Position numbers and translations under genes: made by a program. A DNA stretch of 9,409 nucleotides from Clostridiales bacterium (GTDB taxonomy: Bacteria > Bacillota > Clostridia > Oscillospirales > Butyricicoccaceae), in the NCBI GenBank assembly GCA_019421385.1, contig JAHZFK010000042.1:1-9409 (forward strand), read 5' to 3'. The notes beneath the pieces were generated by a model. The model had not been told where the DNA came from. It did no database searches and saw only the letters and a program-made list of their open reading frames with translations. Positions within the stretch are counted from its first letter, which is position 1. Every line of letters starts with the position of its first letter. Below are positions 1-6,666 of the stretch, in pieces.

Positions 1-1617
1 ATGGTTATGTTTCTGCTGGAAGTAGGCGAGCTGCTGGAGGAATGGACAAGGAAAAAATCTGTGGCGGATCTGGCGGCGTGTATGTCGCTGAATGTGGATC
101 GAGTCTGGCTGCGCACGGCCCAGAGCGAGGTGTTGGTTCCCGTATCCCAGATCCAGCCGGGAGATGCTGTAATCGTCCGCGCCGGCGGCATCATCCCTAT
201 GGACGGCCTGGTGCTGGAGGGCGAGGTGACTGTCAATCAGGCGTCCCTCACCGGAGAATCTATCCCGGCTGTTTATGCCGGCACTGTGGTGGAAGAAGGC
301 GAATGCGTGCTGGAGGTAAAGCAGGCCTCCGGCCAGAGCCGCTATGACCAGATAGTGCACATGATCGAGCAATCGGAGCAGATGAAGTCGGAAGCCGAAA
401 GCAAGGCTGCAAATCTGGCGGATAAGCTTGTACCCTATACCTTTGCCGGGAGCCTACTGAGTTTTGTTCTCACCCGCAATGTTGCGAGAGCTCTTTCTGT
501 GCTGATGGTGGATTTCTCATGCGCACTGAAGCTGGCTATGCCTCTGGCTGTCCTTTCCGCCATGCGTGAGGCGGGACGGGCTCACATTACCGTCAAGGGT
601 GGCAAATTCCTGGAGGCTGTGGCGGCCGCCGACACCATCGTCTTTGACAAGACCGGTACGCTGACTCATGCCTGTCCGCGGGTGGCGCAGGTGGTTCCAT
701 TCGGAGGGAAAGACGAAAAGGAAATGCTGCGGCTGGCCGCTTGCTTGGAGGAGCACTTTCCTCATTCTATGGCAAACGCTGTGGTGGAAGAGGCAAAGCG
801 CCGAGGTCTGACACATGAAGAGTACCATTCTAAAGTAGAGTATCTGGTGGCCCATGGCATTGCCAGTACGGTGGATGGGGAGCGGGTTCTCATTGGTAGC
901 GCCCATTTCGTATTTGAAGATGAGAACTGTGTCATTCCTGAGGGTGATCAGGTGCGGTTTGATATGCTGCCGCCAGAGTATTCTCACCTGTATCTAGCTG
1001 TGGGTGGACAGCTGGCAGCCGTAATTTGCATCTCCGATCCCCTTCGGGAGGAGGCAAAGGCAGTCCTTGCCTCACTCCGAACGCTTGGCATTACCAATAC
1101 CGTTATGCTGACTGGGGACAGCCACCGTACTGCTGTGGCCATTGCTGCACAGGTGGGGGTAGAGGAGTTTCGCTCGGAAGTACTTCCGGCGGACAAGGCA
1201 GATTTTGTGGCTGCGCTCCGACGGAAGGGACACATCGTCCTGATGGTGGGTGATGGCATCAACGATTCTCCAGCGCTGTCTGAGGCTGATGCTGGCATTG
1301 CCATCAGCGACGGTGCTGCCATTGCCAGGGAGATTGCGGACATCACCATTGCTGCAGACAGCCTTTGGGAACTGGTGCAGTTGCGCCGAATCGCTATGGC
1401 GCTGATGGCACGTATTCACTCCAATTATCGCTTTGTGATTGGTTTCAACGGTGCGTTGATCGGTCTGGGTATGGCCGGAGTTATTTCTCCTGCTGCCTCA
1501 GCTACACTACATAATCTTTCCACGCTGGGTGTTAGCCTACGGAGTATGCAGTCACTTCAATCGTCAAAGCAAAACCAGAAATCTGAAAGTGAGTTCAAGG
1601 TATTGCCAAGAAACTAA
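1..1617 (+). CDS. P1B-like metal-transporting P-type ATPase, 5' end cut off by the window edge
   Basis: The reading frame is open at the left edge; the ATG at base 1 is probably internal, because about 150-200 residues with the first membrane segments are missing. Visible in order: end of a membrane helix (1-12), actuator domain with TGES at 84-87, the helix pair preceding the P domain, the phosphorylation motif DKTGT with Asp216, a nucleotide-binding domain with His-Phe-Pro-His at 252-255 where the usual HP motif lies, GDGINDS at 417-423, and two C-terminal helices ending with His504-Asn505. The metal-site helix reads Asp-Phe-Ser-Cys-Ala-Leu-Lys at 171-177, so the classic CPC becomes FSC, without the proline. 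All catalytic motifs are intact, so it is probably an active ATPase, but the metal cannot be read from this motif. Family assignment is secure; the substrate is unknown. No regulator lies beside it in the window. Confidence 0.93.
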   Translation: MVMFLLEVGELLEEWTRKKSVADLAACMSLNVDRVWLRTAQSEVLVPVSQIQPGDAVIVRAGGIIPMDGLVLEGEVTVNQASLTGESIPAVYAGTVVEEGECVLEVKQASGQSRYDQIVHMIEQSEQMKSEAESKAANLADKLVPYTFAGSLLSFVLTRNVARALSVLMVDFSCALKLAMPLAVLSAMREAGRAHITVKGGKFLEAVAAADTIVFDKTGTLTHACPRVAQVVPFGGKDEKEMLRLAACLEEHFPHSMANAVVEEAKRRGLTHEEYHSKVEYLVAHGIASTVDGERVLIGSAHFVFEDENCVIPEGDQVRFDMLPPEYSHLYLAVGGQLAAVICISDPLREEAKAVLASLRTLGITNTVMLTGDSHRTAVAIAAQVGVEEFRSEVLPADKADFVAALRRKGHIVLMVGDGINDSPALSEADAGIAISDGAAIAREIADITIAADSLWELVQLRRIAMALMARIHSNYRFVIGFNGALIGLGMAGVISPAASATLHNLSTLGVSLRSMQSLQSSKQNQKSESEFKVLPRN

Positions 1618-2025
1618 AAGTAGAGGAGAAATTATACATGTGATAGGCGGTTTTCCTAACTGTATCGTGGATTCGATGCAAAGTGCTTTATTAATAATAA
1701 AATAGAACCAGAAAAGAATCCTGAGACGGGAAAACAAAGCGGAATCAATGTGTTTCTAGGCTGCGGTCAAACAGGTTTCTCCAAATTTTCAAACGAAAAC
1801 GACATAATTAAAAACAAAGGGATAGGTTTTCTCACACTCGAGATTACCTATCCCTTTTCTTTTGAAAAGAAATCTTATATTTGTCTTTTTGTTTATTGTT
1901 TGAACTTTTTGGTTCATTTCTTAACAGCATGCAAGCATTTATGTGCAAATCAAGAAATAATTAGAACTGTTTTACGAATTGCCATACAGTGTTGTCTGAG
2001 TAAGAACTTGTAGGATGGAGATAAA
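1618..2025. other. Gene-free stretch between convergent genes
   Basis: There is no convincing gene here. Just after the ATPase stop there is a good ribosome binding site (AGAGGAGAA, 1622-1630) followed at 1638 by ATG that is immediately stopped by TGA. A GTG overlapping it at 1640 would open only a 21-residue frame ending at 1705. This looks like the scar of a lost downstream gene, or a chance site. An 87-codon open frame at 1750-2013 has no ribosome binding site, reads through the terminator at 1816-1857, and is not credible. The second half is very AT-rich. Confidence 0.6.
1816..1857. terminator. Bidirectional intrinsic terminator between the ATPase and the TrxR-like gene
   Basis: A perfect 12-bp inverted repeat (AAAGGGATAGGT at 1816-1827, its complement at 1846-1857) encloses an 18-nt loop. 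On the + strand it is followed by TCTTTT, on the - strand by GTTTTTAA, so it can end transcription of the ATPase (+) and of the convergent flavoprotein gene (-). A second 17-nt odd palindrome (1856-1872, TTTCTTTT-G-AAAAGAAA) abuts it. Confidence 0.85.
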
Positions 2026-2922
2026 TCACAGAGAAGCATTGATGGCTGCAATGGCACCATCAGATACAGCGGTGGCTACCTGACGCACCTGTTTGACTCG
2101 AATATCTCCGGCAGCATAAACACCGGGAATAGAGGTCTCCATCTTTTCATTTGTCACAATGTAGCCGTCCTGCAGATCGAGCTGTGTGTACATCTGTGTA
2201 TTGGGCGCAACGCCTGCATATACAAAGATACCACAGCCAGGATCATCAATCGTTTCGATGGTACCGTTCTGTTCGCTGGATATTTCCAGCCGTTCTACCT
2301 GGTCCTGGCCATATACACCGTGAAGACGCGAACCAAGACGCAAGGTAATATTGCCAGCCGCAGCCACTTTTTGACTAAATTCCGGAATACAGCCAAGCTG
2401 ATTCTCGAAATGGATGATGGTCAGTTTGTTTGCAAAGGAGGCCAGATAAAGTGCCTCTTTGACTGCGCCGTCAGCTCCGCCTACTACATATATGTTCTTC
2501 CCGGTATAGGAAGCTCCGTCACGGGGCGCATTCAGACCCATACCTTTGCCGGCAAGCTCGACTTCGCCGGGAATTCCCAGCTTTCGAGGACTACCGCCGT
2601 TTGCCAGAATCACGCGGCGGGCTTGATATGCTCCTTTACTGGTGTGGATAGTTTTTACATCGTTGGTCAGTTCTACATTGGTAACTGTGTCATAAACGAT
2701 TTCCACACCAGCGTTTAGTGCCTGCTCTTTCATGCGGGCCGCAAAGGTAGCACCGGTCTCATTGACTTGAAGGGCAGTATAATGGGTGACTGTAGAGACT
2801 TTACCGATGATGCCGCCCACCTGTGCCTGTTCCAGAACCAGGGTCTTTTTGCCGCGGCTAATCGCATAGATGCCGGCGCTGATACCTGCCGGACCTGCGC
2901 CGATGATGATAATATCGTACAT
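2026..2922 (-). CDS. Thioredoxin-reductase-like FAD oxidoreductase lacking the CxxC redox centre
   Basis: A 298-residue protein of the low-molecular-weight thioredoxin reductase fold. The FAD-binding motif GAGPAG is at residues 8-13, the second Rossmann motif VVGGADGA at 146-153, and the C-terminal FAD signature (AAGDIRVKQVRQVATA) at 270-285. Where bacterial TrxB has Cys-Ala-Thr-Cys-Asp-Gly, this protein has Asn-Ala-Pro-Arg-Asp-Gly (131-136), so it cannot run the usual dithiol relay. The NADPH-recognition HRRxxxR stretch is also replaced (HFENQLG, 171-177). It is thus a flavin oxidoreductase of unknown electron donor and acceptor, perhaps closer in role to ferredoxin-dependent or NADH-dependent relatives (inference). 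I chose ATG 2922 because AAGGG (2930-2934) sits 7 nt upstream and GxGxxG follows directly; an upstream in-frame start at 2991 adds 23 unlikely residues. It is transcribed separately from the peroxide operon and ends at the bidirectional terminator. Confidence 0.9.
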   Translation of the reverse strand: MYDIIIIGAGPAGISAGIYAISRGKKTLVLEQAQVGGIIGKVSTVTHYTALQVNETGATFAARMKEQALNAGVEIVYDTVTNVELTNDVKTIHTSKGAYQARRVILANGGSPRKLGIPGEVELAGKGMGLNAPRDGASYTGKNIYVVGGADGAVKEALYLASFANKLTIIHFENQLGCIPEFSQKVAAAGNITLRLGSRLHGVYGQDQVERLEISSEQNGTIETIDDPGCGIFVYAGVAPNTQMYTQLDLQDGYIVTNEKMETSIPGVYAAGDIRVKQVRQVATAVSDGAIAAINASL

Positions 2923-3366
2923 AATAGAACCCTTAAATAATACAGTTTGATCGTTGTAATGTTGGTTAACAGTAGGTTTCTGGAGCCGCATGGTGAGACT
3001 GGCACCAAAGCAAAAAAGGAACGGTCGGAATATGGATGTGAAAGAATGGATACCGACAATCCTTCAGCTCCTGCTAGTAGTTTTTTCTTCTGCAATGATT
3101 ATAAATCAAATTAATAATAAAATGAAGAATTATAATTCAACTATAAAAATGTGTAATGGTAAATGCATATACTGTATCTGCCATGGATTCTGTCACATAG
3201 CAGACCACAGTAAACGCATTTTGTGTTCTGTGTGCTTTCAAAGCGAAACTTATCACTACGTTTAAATTTTTAATTCTACTTATAAGATGGATAGTTTTAT
3301 ATTTGCCGCTAATGCGTGAAAGAGAGAGCTTATGCAAAAGATTTCTTCGTATACGAAATCATGTGG
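2923..3366. other. Intergenic stretch with short palindromes and a doubtful small ORF
   Basis: There is no gene I can defend. A 78-codon + frame at 3032-3265 has AAGGA 11 nt upstream of its ATG, begins with a hydrophobic helix-like stretch (roughly residues 5-25), then turns Cys-rich. It could be a small membrane peptide, a gene remnant or chance. Perfect short palindromes are GAATTATAATTC (3127-3138), GCTTTCAAAGC near 3233-3243, and TTCGTATACGAA (3346-3357, part of the terminator). The promoter of the gene at 2922 must lie here; I see a -10-like TATTAT (2937-2942, - strand), but it is too close to the ribosome binding site and has no good -35. Confidence 0.5.
3336..3360 (-). terminator. Weak intrinsic terminator after the ahpC operon
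   Basis: On the - strand, starting 6 nt after the stop of the reductase gene, GATTTC and GAAATC (3355-3360 and 3340-3345) form a 6-bp stem around GTATACGAA, followed by TTTT (3336-3339). The stem is short and AT-rich, so efficiency is doubtful. The core TTCGTATACGAA is itself a perfect palindrome and could instead be a binding site. Confidence 0.4.
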
Positions 3367-5016
3367 TTATCTGTTAACAGAATTTTTGATAAATGCAGAA
3401 ATCAAACTGATAAGTTGTTCTATGTTTTTGTTGCCAAAAAATACCTCGCTGCCGTTTATCACAAGGCAGGGAACACTCATTACCTGATAGCGCTGCTGCA
3501 GATCAGGAAAGTGATTGAGATCATAAACCTGTGCGGTAATATATGGATTTTCAGCGGCGATATGTTGTGCCGCTGTTACAAGATCAGGACACATCGTACA
3601 GGAAAGCGAAACCAGAATTTGGAGATCAATGGGATGGTCAATAGCGTGCACGGCAGCGCGTATTTTTTCCTCTAATGGCTGTCCTGGCCCGGCTGCATTG
3701 TATAACCCCAAAATGAACGAGGTGAATTCATGCCCGCCTGGAATGCCATGGAAAGCAAGTCCGGTCCAGTTGCAGTCTTCGCGATATACTCGAACACAAG
3801 GAAGATATTCGGCGTCTTCCGGCGAGCCATATTGGACGCTCAGACAATCGGTCGATGCAGCAAGTGCTTCCATATACTGCTGGAGCTCATCCGATAATGG
3901 GGAATGATCCAAATACAAACGCAGTATCAACGGTGAGGACATGCGCTCAAAAATGGTATGTAATTGGGCAAGCATATCTGCGGAGAAGGGGGCGCTAGAC
4001 TGCGTTGCACTATCAGGTGACGACACTGAAACACGACTGGTTGGCAGTTGCGGGCGTAAACCTGTTTTGCGCTGCATCTCAGCAGCCAGTCGTTCTAATT
4101 CAGTTGCGGCGAGCGCACCATCACCTACGGCGGTGACCACCTGTCGCAATGGTTTAGCACAGACATCGCCTGCCGCATACAGTCCATCGACAGAAGTTTT
4201 TTGTGCGTGGTCCGTTACCACATATCCTTGTTCATCGCATTGTGCGATATTTTTTATCAGCTCAGTGGCAGGCTGATATCCAGCAAAAACGAATACACCG
4301 AGAAAATCACCGTCTTTTGCCTCCACTTCAGTTATTTTGCCTGTTTGGGTGTTTCGATAACGCAGACAACGTAAGGCACTGTCTCCGGATACAGACTCAA
4401 TCTGTGTATGAGGAAGAATCGTGATTTTATCGTGGCATCGCGCAGCATCGGCAGTAGCAGCTGCACAGGAAAAATCTGCACCGCGCATCAGGATTGTCAC
4501 GTGGCTGGCATATTTGGTTAGAAATACGCTTTCCTCAGCAGCTGCAAAGCCACCACCCACAACAAAAACTTCTTTACCCGTGAAAAATTCCCCATCACAG
4601 GTAGCGCAGTAGGCTACACCGCGCCCGCGAAATGCATCCTCACCGGCAAATCCAATCTGACGTGGATGTGCACCGGTAGCAAGCAGTATACCAAAACACT
4701 GAAGTGGGCCGCGGCTGGTCTGTACGGTCTTAAGATCACCGGAAAGATTCAATTTGGTTACCTCGGCCAACAAAAATTCAGCACCAAAGTGTTCGGCCTG
4801 CTGACGCATCACCTCGGTCAAGGCCTTGCCGCTGGTTTCCTTCGTGCCAGGATAATTGACCACCTGTTCGGTAATTGTGATCTGACCACCAAAGTGATCT
4901 TTTTCAACAACAACCACTCGATATCGAGCACGTGCTAGATAGAGTGCGGCGGTTAGACCGGCAGGGCCGCCTCCGATAACAACGACATCATACAGATTTT
5001 TCATAACATCGCTCAT
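3367..5016 (-). CDS. Thioredoxin reductase with C-terminal AhpF-type double thioredoxin-fold domain
   Basis: A 549-residue flavoprotein disulfide reductase, probably the electron donor to the AhpC encoded upstream. FAD motif GGGPAG (15-20), redox-active CATC (137-140), second Rossmann motif VVGGGFAAAEES (152-163) and FAD signature AAGDVCAKPLRQVVTA (281-296) define the TrxR half. A Ser/Pro-rich linker (about 318-345) leads to two thioredoxin folds: the first (about 346-445) has no CxxC, the second (about 446-549) carries CTMC (473-476) and a Val-Pro cis-proline site (515-516). This is the AhpF N-terminal domain, but placed at the C terminus. The NADPH-type HRRxxxR motif is absent (MRGADFS), as expected for an NADH- or other-donor enzyme. 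ATG 5016 is chosen because it overlaps the dps stop as ATGA, implying translational coupling; ATG 5004 is the alternative, and a start at 5040 would overlap dps needlessly. Confidence 0.9.
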   Translation of the reverse strand: MSDVMKNLYDVVVIGGGPAGLTAALYLARARYRVVVVEKDHFGGQITITEQVVNYPGTKETSGKALTEVMRQQAEHFGAEFLLAEVTKLNLSGDLKTVQTSRGPLQCFGILLATGAHPRQIGFAGEDAFRGRGVAYCATCDGEFFTGKEVFVVGGGFAAAEESVFLTKYASHVTILMRGADFSCAAATADAARCHDKITILPHTQIESVSGDSALRCLRYRNTQTGKITEVEAKDGDFLGVFVFAGYQPATELIKNIAQCDEQGYVVTDHAQKTSVDGLYAAGDVCAKPLRQVVTAVGDGALAATELERLAAEMQRKTGLRPQLPTSRVSVSSPDSATQSSAPFSADMLAQLHTIFERMSSPLILRLYLDHSPLSDELQQYMEALAASTDCLSVQYGSPEDAEYLPCVRVYREDCNWTGLAFHGIPGGHEFTSFILGLYNAAGPGQPLEEKIRAAVHAIDHPIDLQILVSLSCTMCPDLVTAAQHIAAENPYITAQVYDLNHFPDLQQRYQVMSVPCLVINGSEVFFGNKNIEQLISLISAFIKNSVNR

Positions 5017-5453
5017 TTCGCCATCGATTGCAGGAACCACAGGGTTTTATTGTAGTCGGAAAGCTGATTTTCCATGACAGAAACGATGTCATACCAGCCG
5101 CCTTCATCGGCATCTGCGCGAATTTGTTCCGCCTGATCTTTCAGATTTTGCAGGTCTTTCACCACTGAAGTAAGTACTGCGGAAGATCGGTAGTCGGCTG
5201 ACTCCAGTTCCTCAATGGTGGACACGCTCAGATATGATTTAAGAGAAGCCAACGGATACACATTGTGCATTTTAAGCAGCTCCGCTATGGCATCCATCAC
5301 ATCTGCAAAACCATCGTACAGTGTTTCCAAATACTCATGTACTTGCTTGAAATCAGGTCCGACGATGTTCCAGTGCAAGTTGTGCAGCTTAATATATTCG
5401 ACTGCACAATCAGATAGATATTGGTTCAAGCTTACAGCAAGTTTTTGGTTCAT
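5013..5453 (-). CDS. dps: Dps-family miniferritin (DNA/iron-protection protein)
   Basis: A 146-residue ferritin-like protein; Dps dodecamers oxidise Fe(II) with hydrogen peroxide and store the iron, which suppresses Fenton chemistry. The ferroxidase signature is complete: His27 (in LHNLHWN), His39, Glu43, Asp54 and Glu58, with the spacing of the well-studied Listeria protein (known family pattern). The LHWNIVGPDF segment is diagnostic. No long basic N-terminal tail is present, so DNA binding is not evident. The start at 5453 has a near-perfect GGAGGAG ribosome binding site 6 nt upstream; upstream in-frame residues would run into ahpC. It lies 29 nt downstream of ahpC and overlaps the reductase gene by 4 nt (ATGA), so it is the middle gene of a three-gene operon. 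Confidence 0.93.
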   Translation of the reverse strand: MNQKLAVSLNQYLSDCAVEYIKLHNLHWNIVGPDFKQVHEYLETLYDGFADVMDAIAELLKMHNVYPLASLKSYLSVSTIEELESADYRSSAVLTSVVKDLQNLKDQAEQIRADADEGGWYDIVSVMENQLSDYNKTLWFLQSMAK

Positions 5454-5482
5454 GAAAATACTCCTCCTATTTTTGAATTTCG

Positions 5483-6046
5483 TTATAGTTTGCCAACCAG
5501 ATCCAGACTGGGCTTGAGCGTCTCTGCACCAGGCTGCCACTTGGCAGGGCAGACTTCATCGCCATGTTCAGCTACAAATTGACTAGCCTGAACACGGCGC
5601 AGCAACTCATCAGCGTTACGGCCAACATTGCCAGCGATCACTTCGTAGGCAACAATTTTGCCTTCTGGATTCACGATGAAGCCACCTCGTTCGGACAAAC
5701 CGTCAGCAGGAATATAAACTTCAAAATCACGTGCCAGCGCATGCGTAGGGTCAGCCAGCATCGGATAGCGGATTTTACGGATGCGCTCGGAAGTGTCATG
5801 CCATGCTTTATGGACAAAATGCGTATCACAGGATACAGCATAAATCTCACAGTTGCACTCCTGAAAACGGTCGTACAGGTTAGCCAAATCTTCCAGTTCT
5901 GTGGGACATACAAACGTGAAATCGGCTGGATAGAAGAAAAAGACACTCCATTTGCCAAGCACGTCCGCACGTGTGACCGTGTGGAAGCTATCGTTTTGAT
6001 AGCACTGAACAGAAAAATCGGCAATTTCTTTTTGAATCAATGACAT
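5483..6046 (-). CDS. ahpC: Typical 2-Cys peroxiredoxin AhpC (alkyl hydroperoxide reductase subunit C)
   Basis: A 187-residue peroxiredoxin that reduces hydrogen peroxide and organic hydroperoxides in the cytoplasm. The peroxidatic cysteine is Cys47 in DFTFVCPTEL, the resolving cysteine Cys166 in GDEVCPAKW; length and cysteine spacing match the AhpC/Prx1 group. The motif GGFIVNPEG lies between them. The start at ATG 6046 is fixed by GGAGTG 6 nt upstream; a GTG three codons earlier falls inside that ribosome binding site. It is the first gene of an operon with dps and a TrxR/AhpF-like reductase, which should recycle its disulfide. A consensus promoter (6094-6122) with a 16-bp palindrome at the start of the transcript (6071-6086) precedes it, so expression is probably repressed or modulated by a regulator binding there. 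Confidence 0.96.
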   Translation of the reverse strand: MSLIQKEIADFSVQCYQNDSFHTVTRADVLGKWSVFFFYPADFTFVCPTELEDLANLYDRFQECNCEIYAVSCDTHFVHKAWHDTSERIRKIRYPMLADPTHALARDFEVYIPADGLSERGGFIVNPEGKIVAYEVIAGNVGRNADELLRRVQASQFVAEHGDEVCPAKWQPGAETLKPSLDLVGKL

Positions 6047-6070
6047 ATAAATCACTCCTTTTCGATTTTA

Positions 6071-6086
6071 GTTAGCTTTTGCTAAC
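6071..6086. promoter_or_regulatory. Palindromic operator of the ahpC operon (shared with the lysR-type gene)
   Basis: GTTAGC-TTTT-GCTAAC, perfect 6-bp arms. It begins 7 nt after the ahpC -10 box, thus around +1 to +16. The same palindrome, with one base changed in the spacer, lies at 8685-8700 in the leader of the LysR-type gene. The position suggests repression by blocking polymerase (inference). Confidence 0.75.
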
Positions 6087-6093
6087 TGATGCT

Positions 6094-6122
6094 ATTATAG
6101 TTACGCAAATAATGGATGTCAA
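6094..6122 (-). promoter_or_regulatory. Consensus promoter of the ahpC-dps-reductase operon
   Basis: On the - strand TTGACA (6117-6122) and TATAAT (6094-6099) are separated by exactly 17 nt, a perfect housekeeping-sigma promoter. Predicted start near 6087, about 40 nt upstream of the ahpC ATG. A promoter this strong fits an operon held down by a repressor. Confidence 0.88.
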
Positions 6123-6212
6123 GAAAAATGAGACAAAAATGATATAGAATGCTAAAGATTGTCTAAAACATGCTATACGGTCTGATTCCGGCTGAATAAA
6201 TGAGATGGAGAG

Positions 6213-6241
6213 TTGACAGGTGTAGAAACGCATTGTATAAT
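6213..6241 (+). promoter_or_regulatory. Consensus promoter of csoR
   Basis: TTGACA (6213-6218), 17-nt spacer, TATAAT (6236-6241); perfect match. Predicted start near 6248. It is divergent from the ahpC promoter, with about 90 nt between the two -35 boxes. Confidence 0.88.
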
Positions 6242-6252
6242 TAAGCCTGCTT

Positions 6253-6268
6253 ATACATCTATAGGTAT
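6253..6268. promoter_or_regulatory. CsoR-type operator in the csoR leader
   Basis: ATACATCTATAGGTAT, an imperfect inverted repeat resembling the two operators at 6610-6625 and 6635-6650. It lies just downstream of the predicted transcription start, which fits autorepression. It is the most degenerate of the three, with one weak half-site. Confidence 0.6.
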
Positions 6269-6281
6269 GGAGGGCGCAGCG

Positions 6282-6557
6282 ATGAAACAATGCATGGATG
6301 CAGAAAACCTGCACCGAAGATTGAAAAAGATCATAGGACAGGTACAGGCCATTGATCGTATGATCGATGAGGATATCCCTTGTGAGGATATTCTTGCGCA
6401 GATTAATGCAGCGAAATCTGCACTGCATGGCTGCGGAAAAGTGGTACTGGAAGGTCATATCAAGCATTGTGTCCGCGATGGAATTGAGCATGGAGATGCG
6501 GACAAGACGATCGAAAGCTTCACCAAAGCAGTTGAGCGGTTTTCCAATATGGGGTAA
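6282..6557 (+). CDS. csoR: CsoR-family copper-sensing transcriptional repressor
   Basis: A 91-residue all-helical repressor of the CsoR/RcnR family. The N-terminal family signature LHRRLKKIIGQVQAIDRMI (10-28) is clear. The metal ligands are Cys34, His59 and Cys63, with the same 25- and 4-residue spacings as in the characterised copper sensor (Cys-His-Cys), not the His-rich set of nickel sensors, the glutamate-bearing set of formaldehyde sensors or the His-less persulfide sensor CstR. On Cu(I) binding such proteins leave DNA and release copper export genes. Start ATG 6282 has GGAGGG 7 nt upstream; upstream in-frame codons overlap the promoter and operator. It has its own promoter and operator, ends at a strong terminator, and precedes a metal-ATPase gene whose promoter carries two similar operators. 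Confidence 0.93.
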   Translation: MKQCMDAENLHRRLKKIIGQVQAIDRMIDEDIPCEDILAQINAAKSALHGCGKVVLEGHIKHCVRDGIEHGDADKTIESFTKAVERFSNMG

Positions 6558-6572
6558 ATCCTTGCACAGATT

Positions 6573-6598
6573 AAGCAGCCGGCTCGGCTGCTTTTTTT
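6573..6598 (+). terminator. Intrinsic terminator of csoR
   Basis: The stem AAGCAGCCG / CGGCTGCTT (9 bp, loop GCT) is followed by a T-run ending at 6598. The T-run is almost directly followed by the -35 box of the ATPase promoter at 6600, so the two transcription units are separated by the minimum possible distance. Confidence 0.93.
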
Positions 6599-6599
6599 G

Positions 6600-6628
6600 T
6601 TGACAGCATATACCTATATGGGTATAAT
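6600..6628 (+). promoter_or_regulatory. Promoter of the CsoR-linked metal ATPase
   Basis: TTGACA (6600-6605), 17-nt spacer, TATAAT (6623-6628); perfect consensus. The operator at 6610-6625 lies in the spacer and reaches into the -10 box, so bound repressor would exclude RNA polymerase. Confidence 0.9.
6610..6625. promoter_or_regulatory. CsoR-type operator 1 of the metal ATPase promoter
   Basis: ATACCTATATGGGTAT, inverted repeat with near-perfect arms (ATACC / GGTAT), between the -35 and -10 boxes. Similar to the csoR leader site; assignment to CsoR is by position, repetition and the known look of such operators. Confidence 0.75.
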
Positions 6629-6634
6629 AAACAT

Positions 6635-6650
6635 ATACCCCTTATGGTAT
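6635..6650. promoter_or_regulatory. CsoR-type operator 2 of the metal ATPase promoter
   Basis: ATACCCCTTATGGTAT, inverted repeat with arms ATACC / GGTAT, offset 25 bp from operator 1 and covering about +1 to +16 of the transcript. Confidence 0.7.
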
Positions 6651-6666
6651 AGAAAAGAGGATTGCA

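Noticed and set aside
984..1419. Long minus-strand ORFs inside the first ATPase and similar antisense frames elsewhere
   Set aside because: Shadows of the real coding frames; their translations are low-complexity and lack start signals or family motifs.
1750..2013. 87-codon + strand ORF downstream of the first ATPase
   Set aside because: No ribosome binding site; it runs through the bidirectional terminator and has the composition of AT-rich noncoding DNA.
3127..3138. GAATTATAATTC as a PerR-like operator
   Set aside because: It is a perfect palindrome but lacks the central unpaired base and full arms of a PerR box, and is not next to a recognisable promoter.
6071..6086. The shared palindrome as a PerR or Fur box
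   Set aside because: PerR/Fur boxes are AT-rich 7-1-7 repeats of the TTATAAT type; GTTAGC-N4-GCTAAC does not match.
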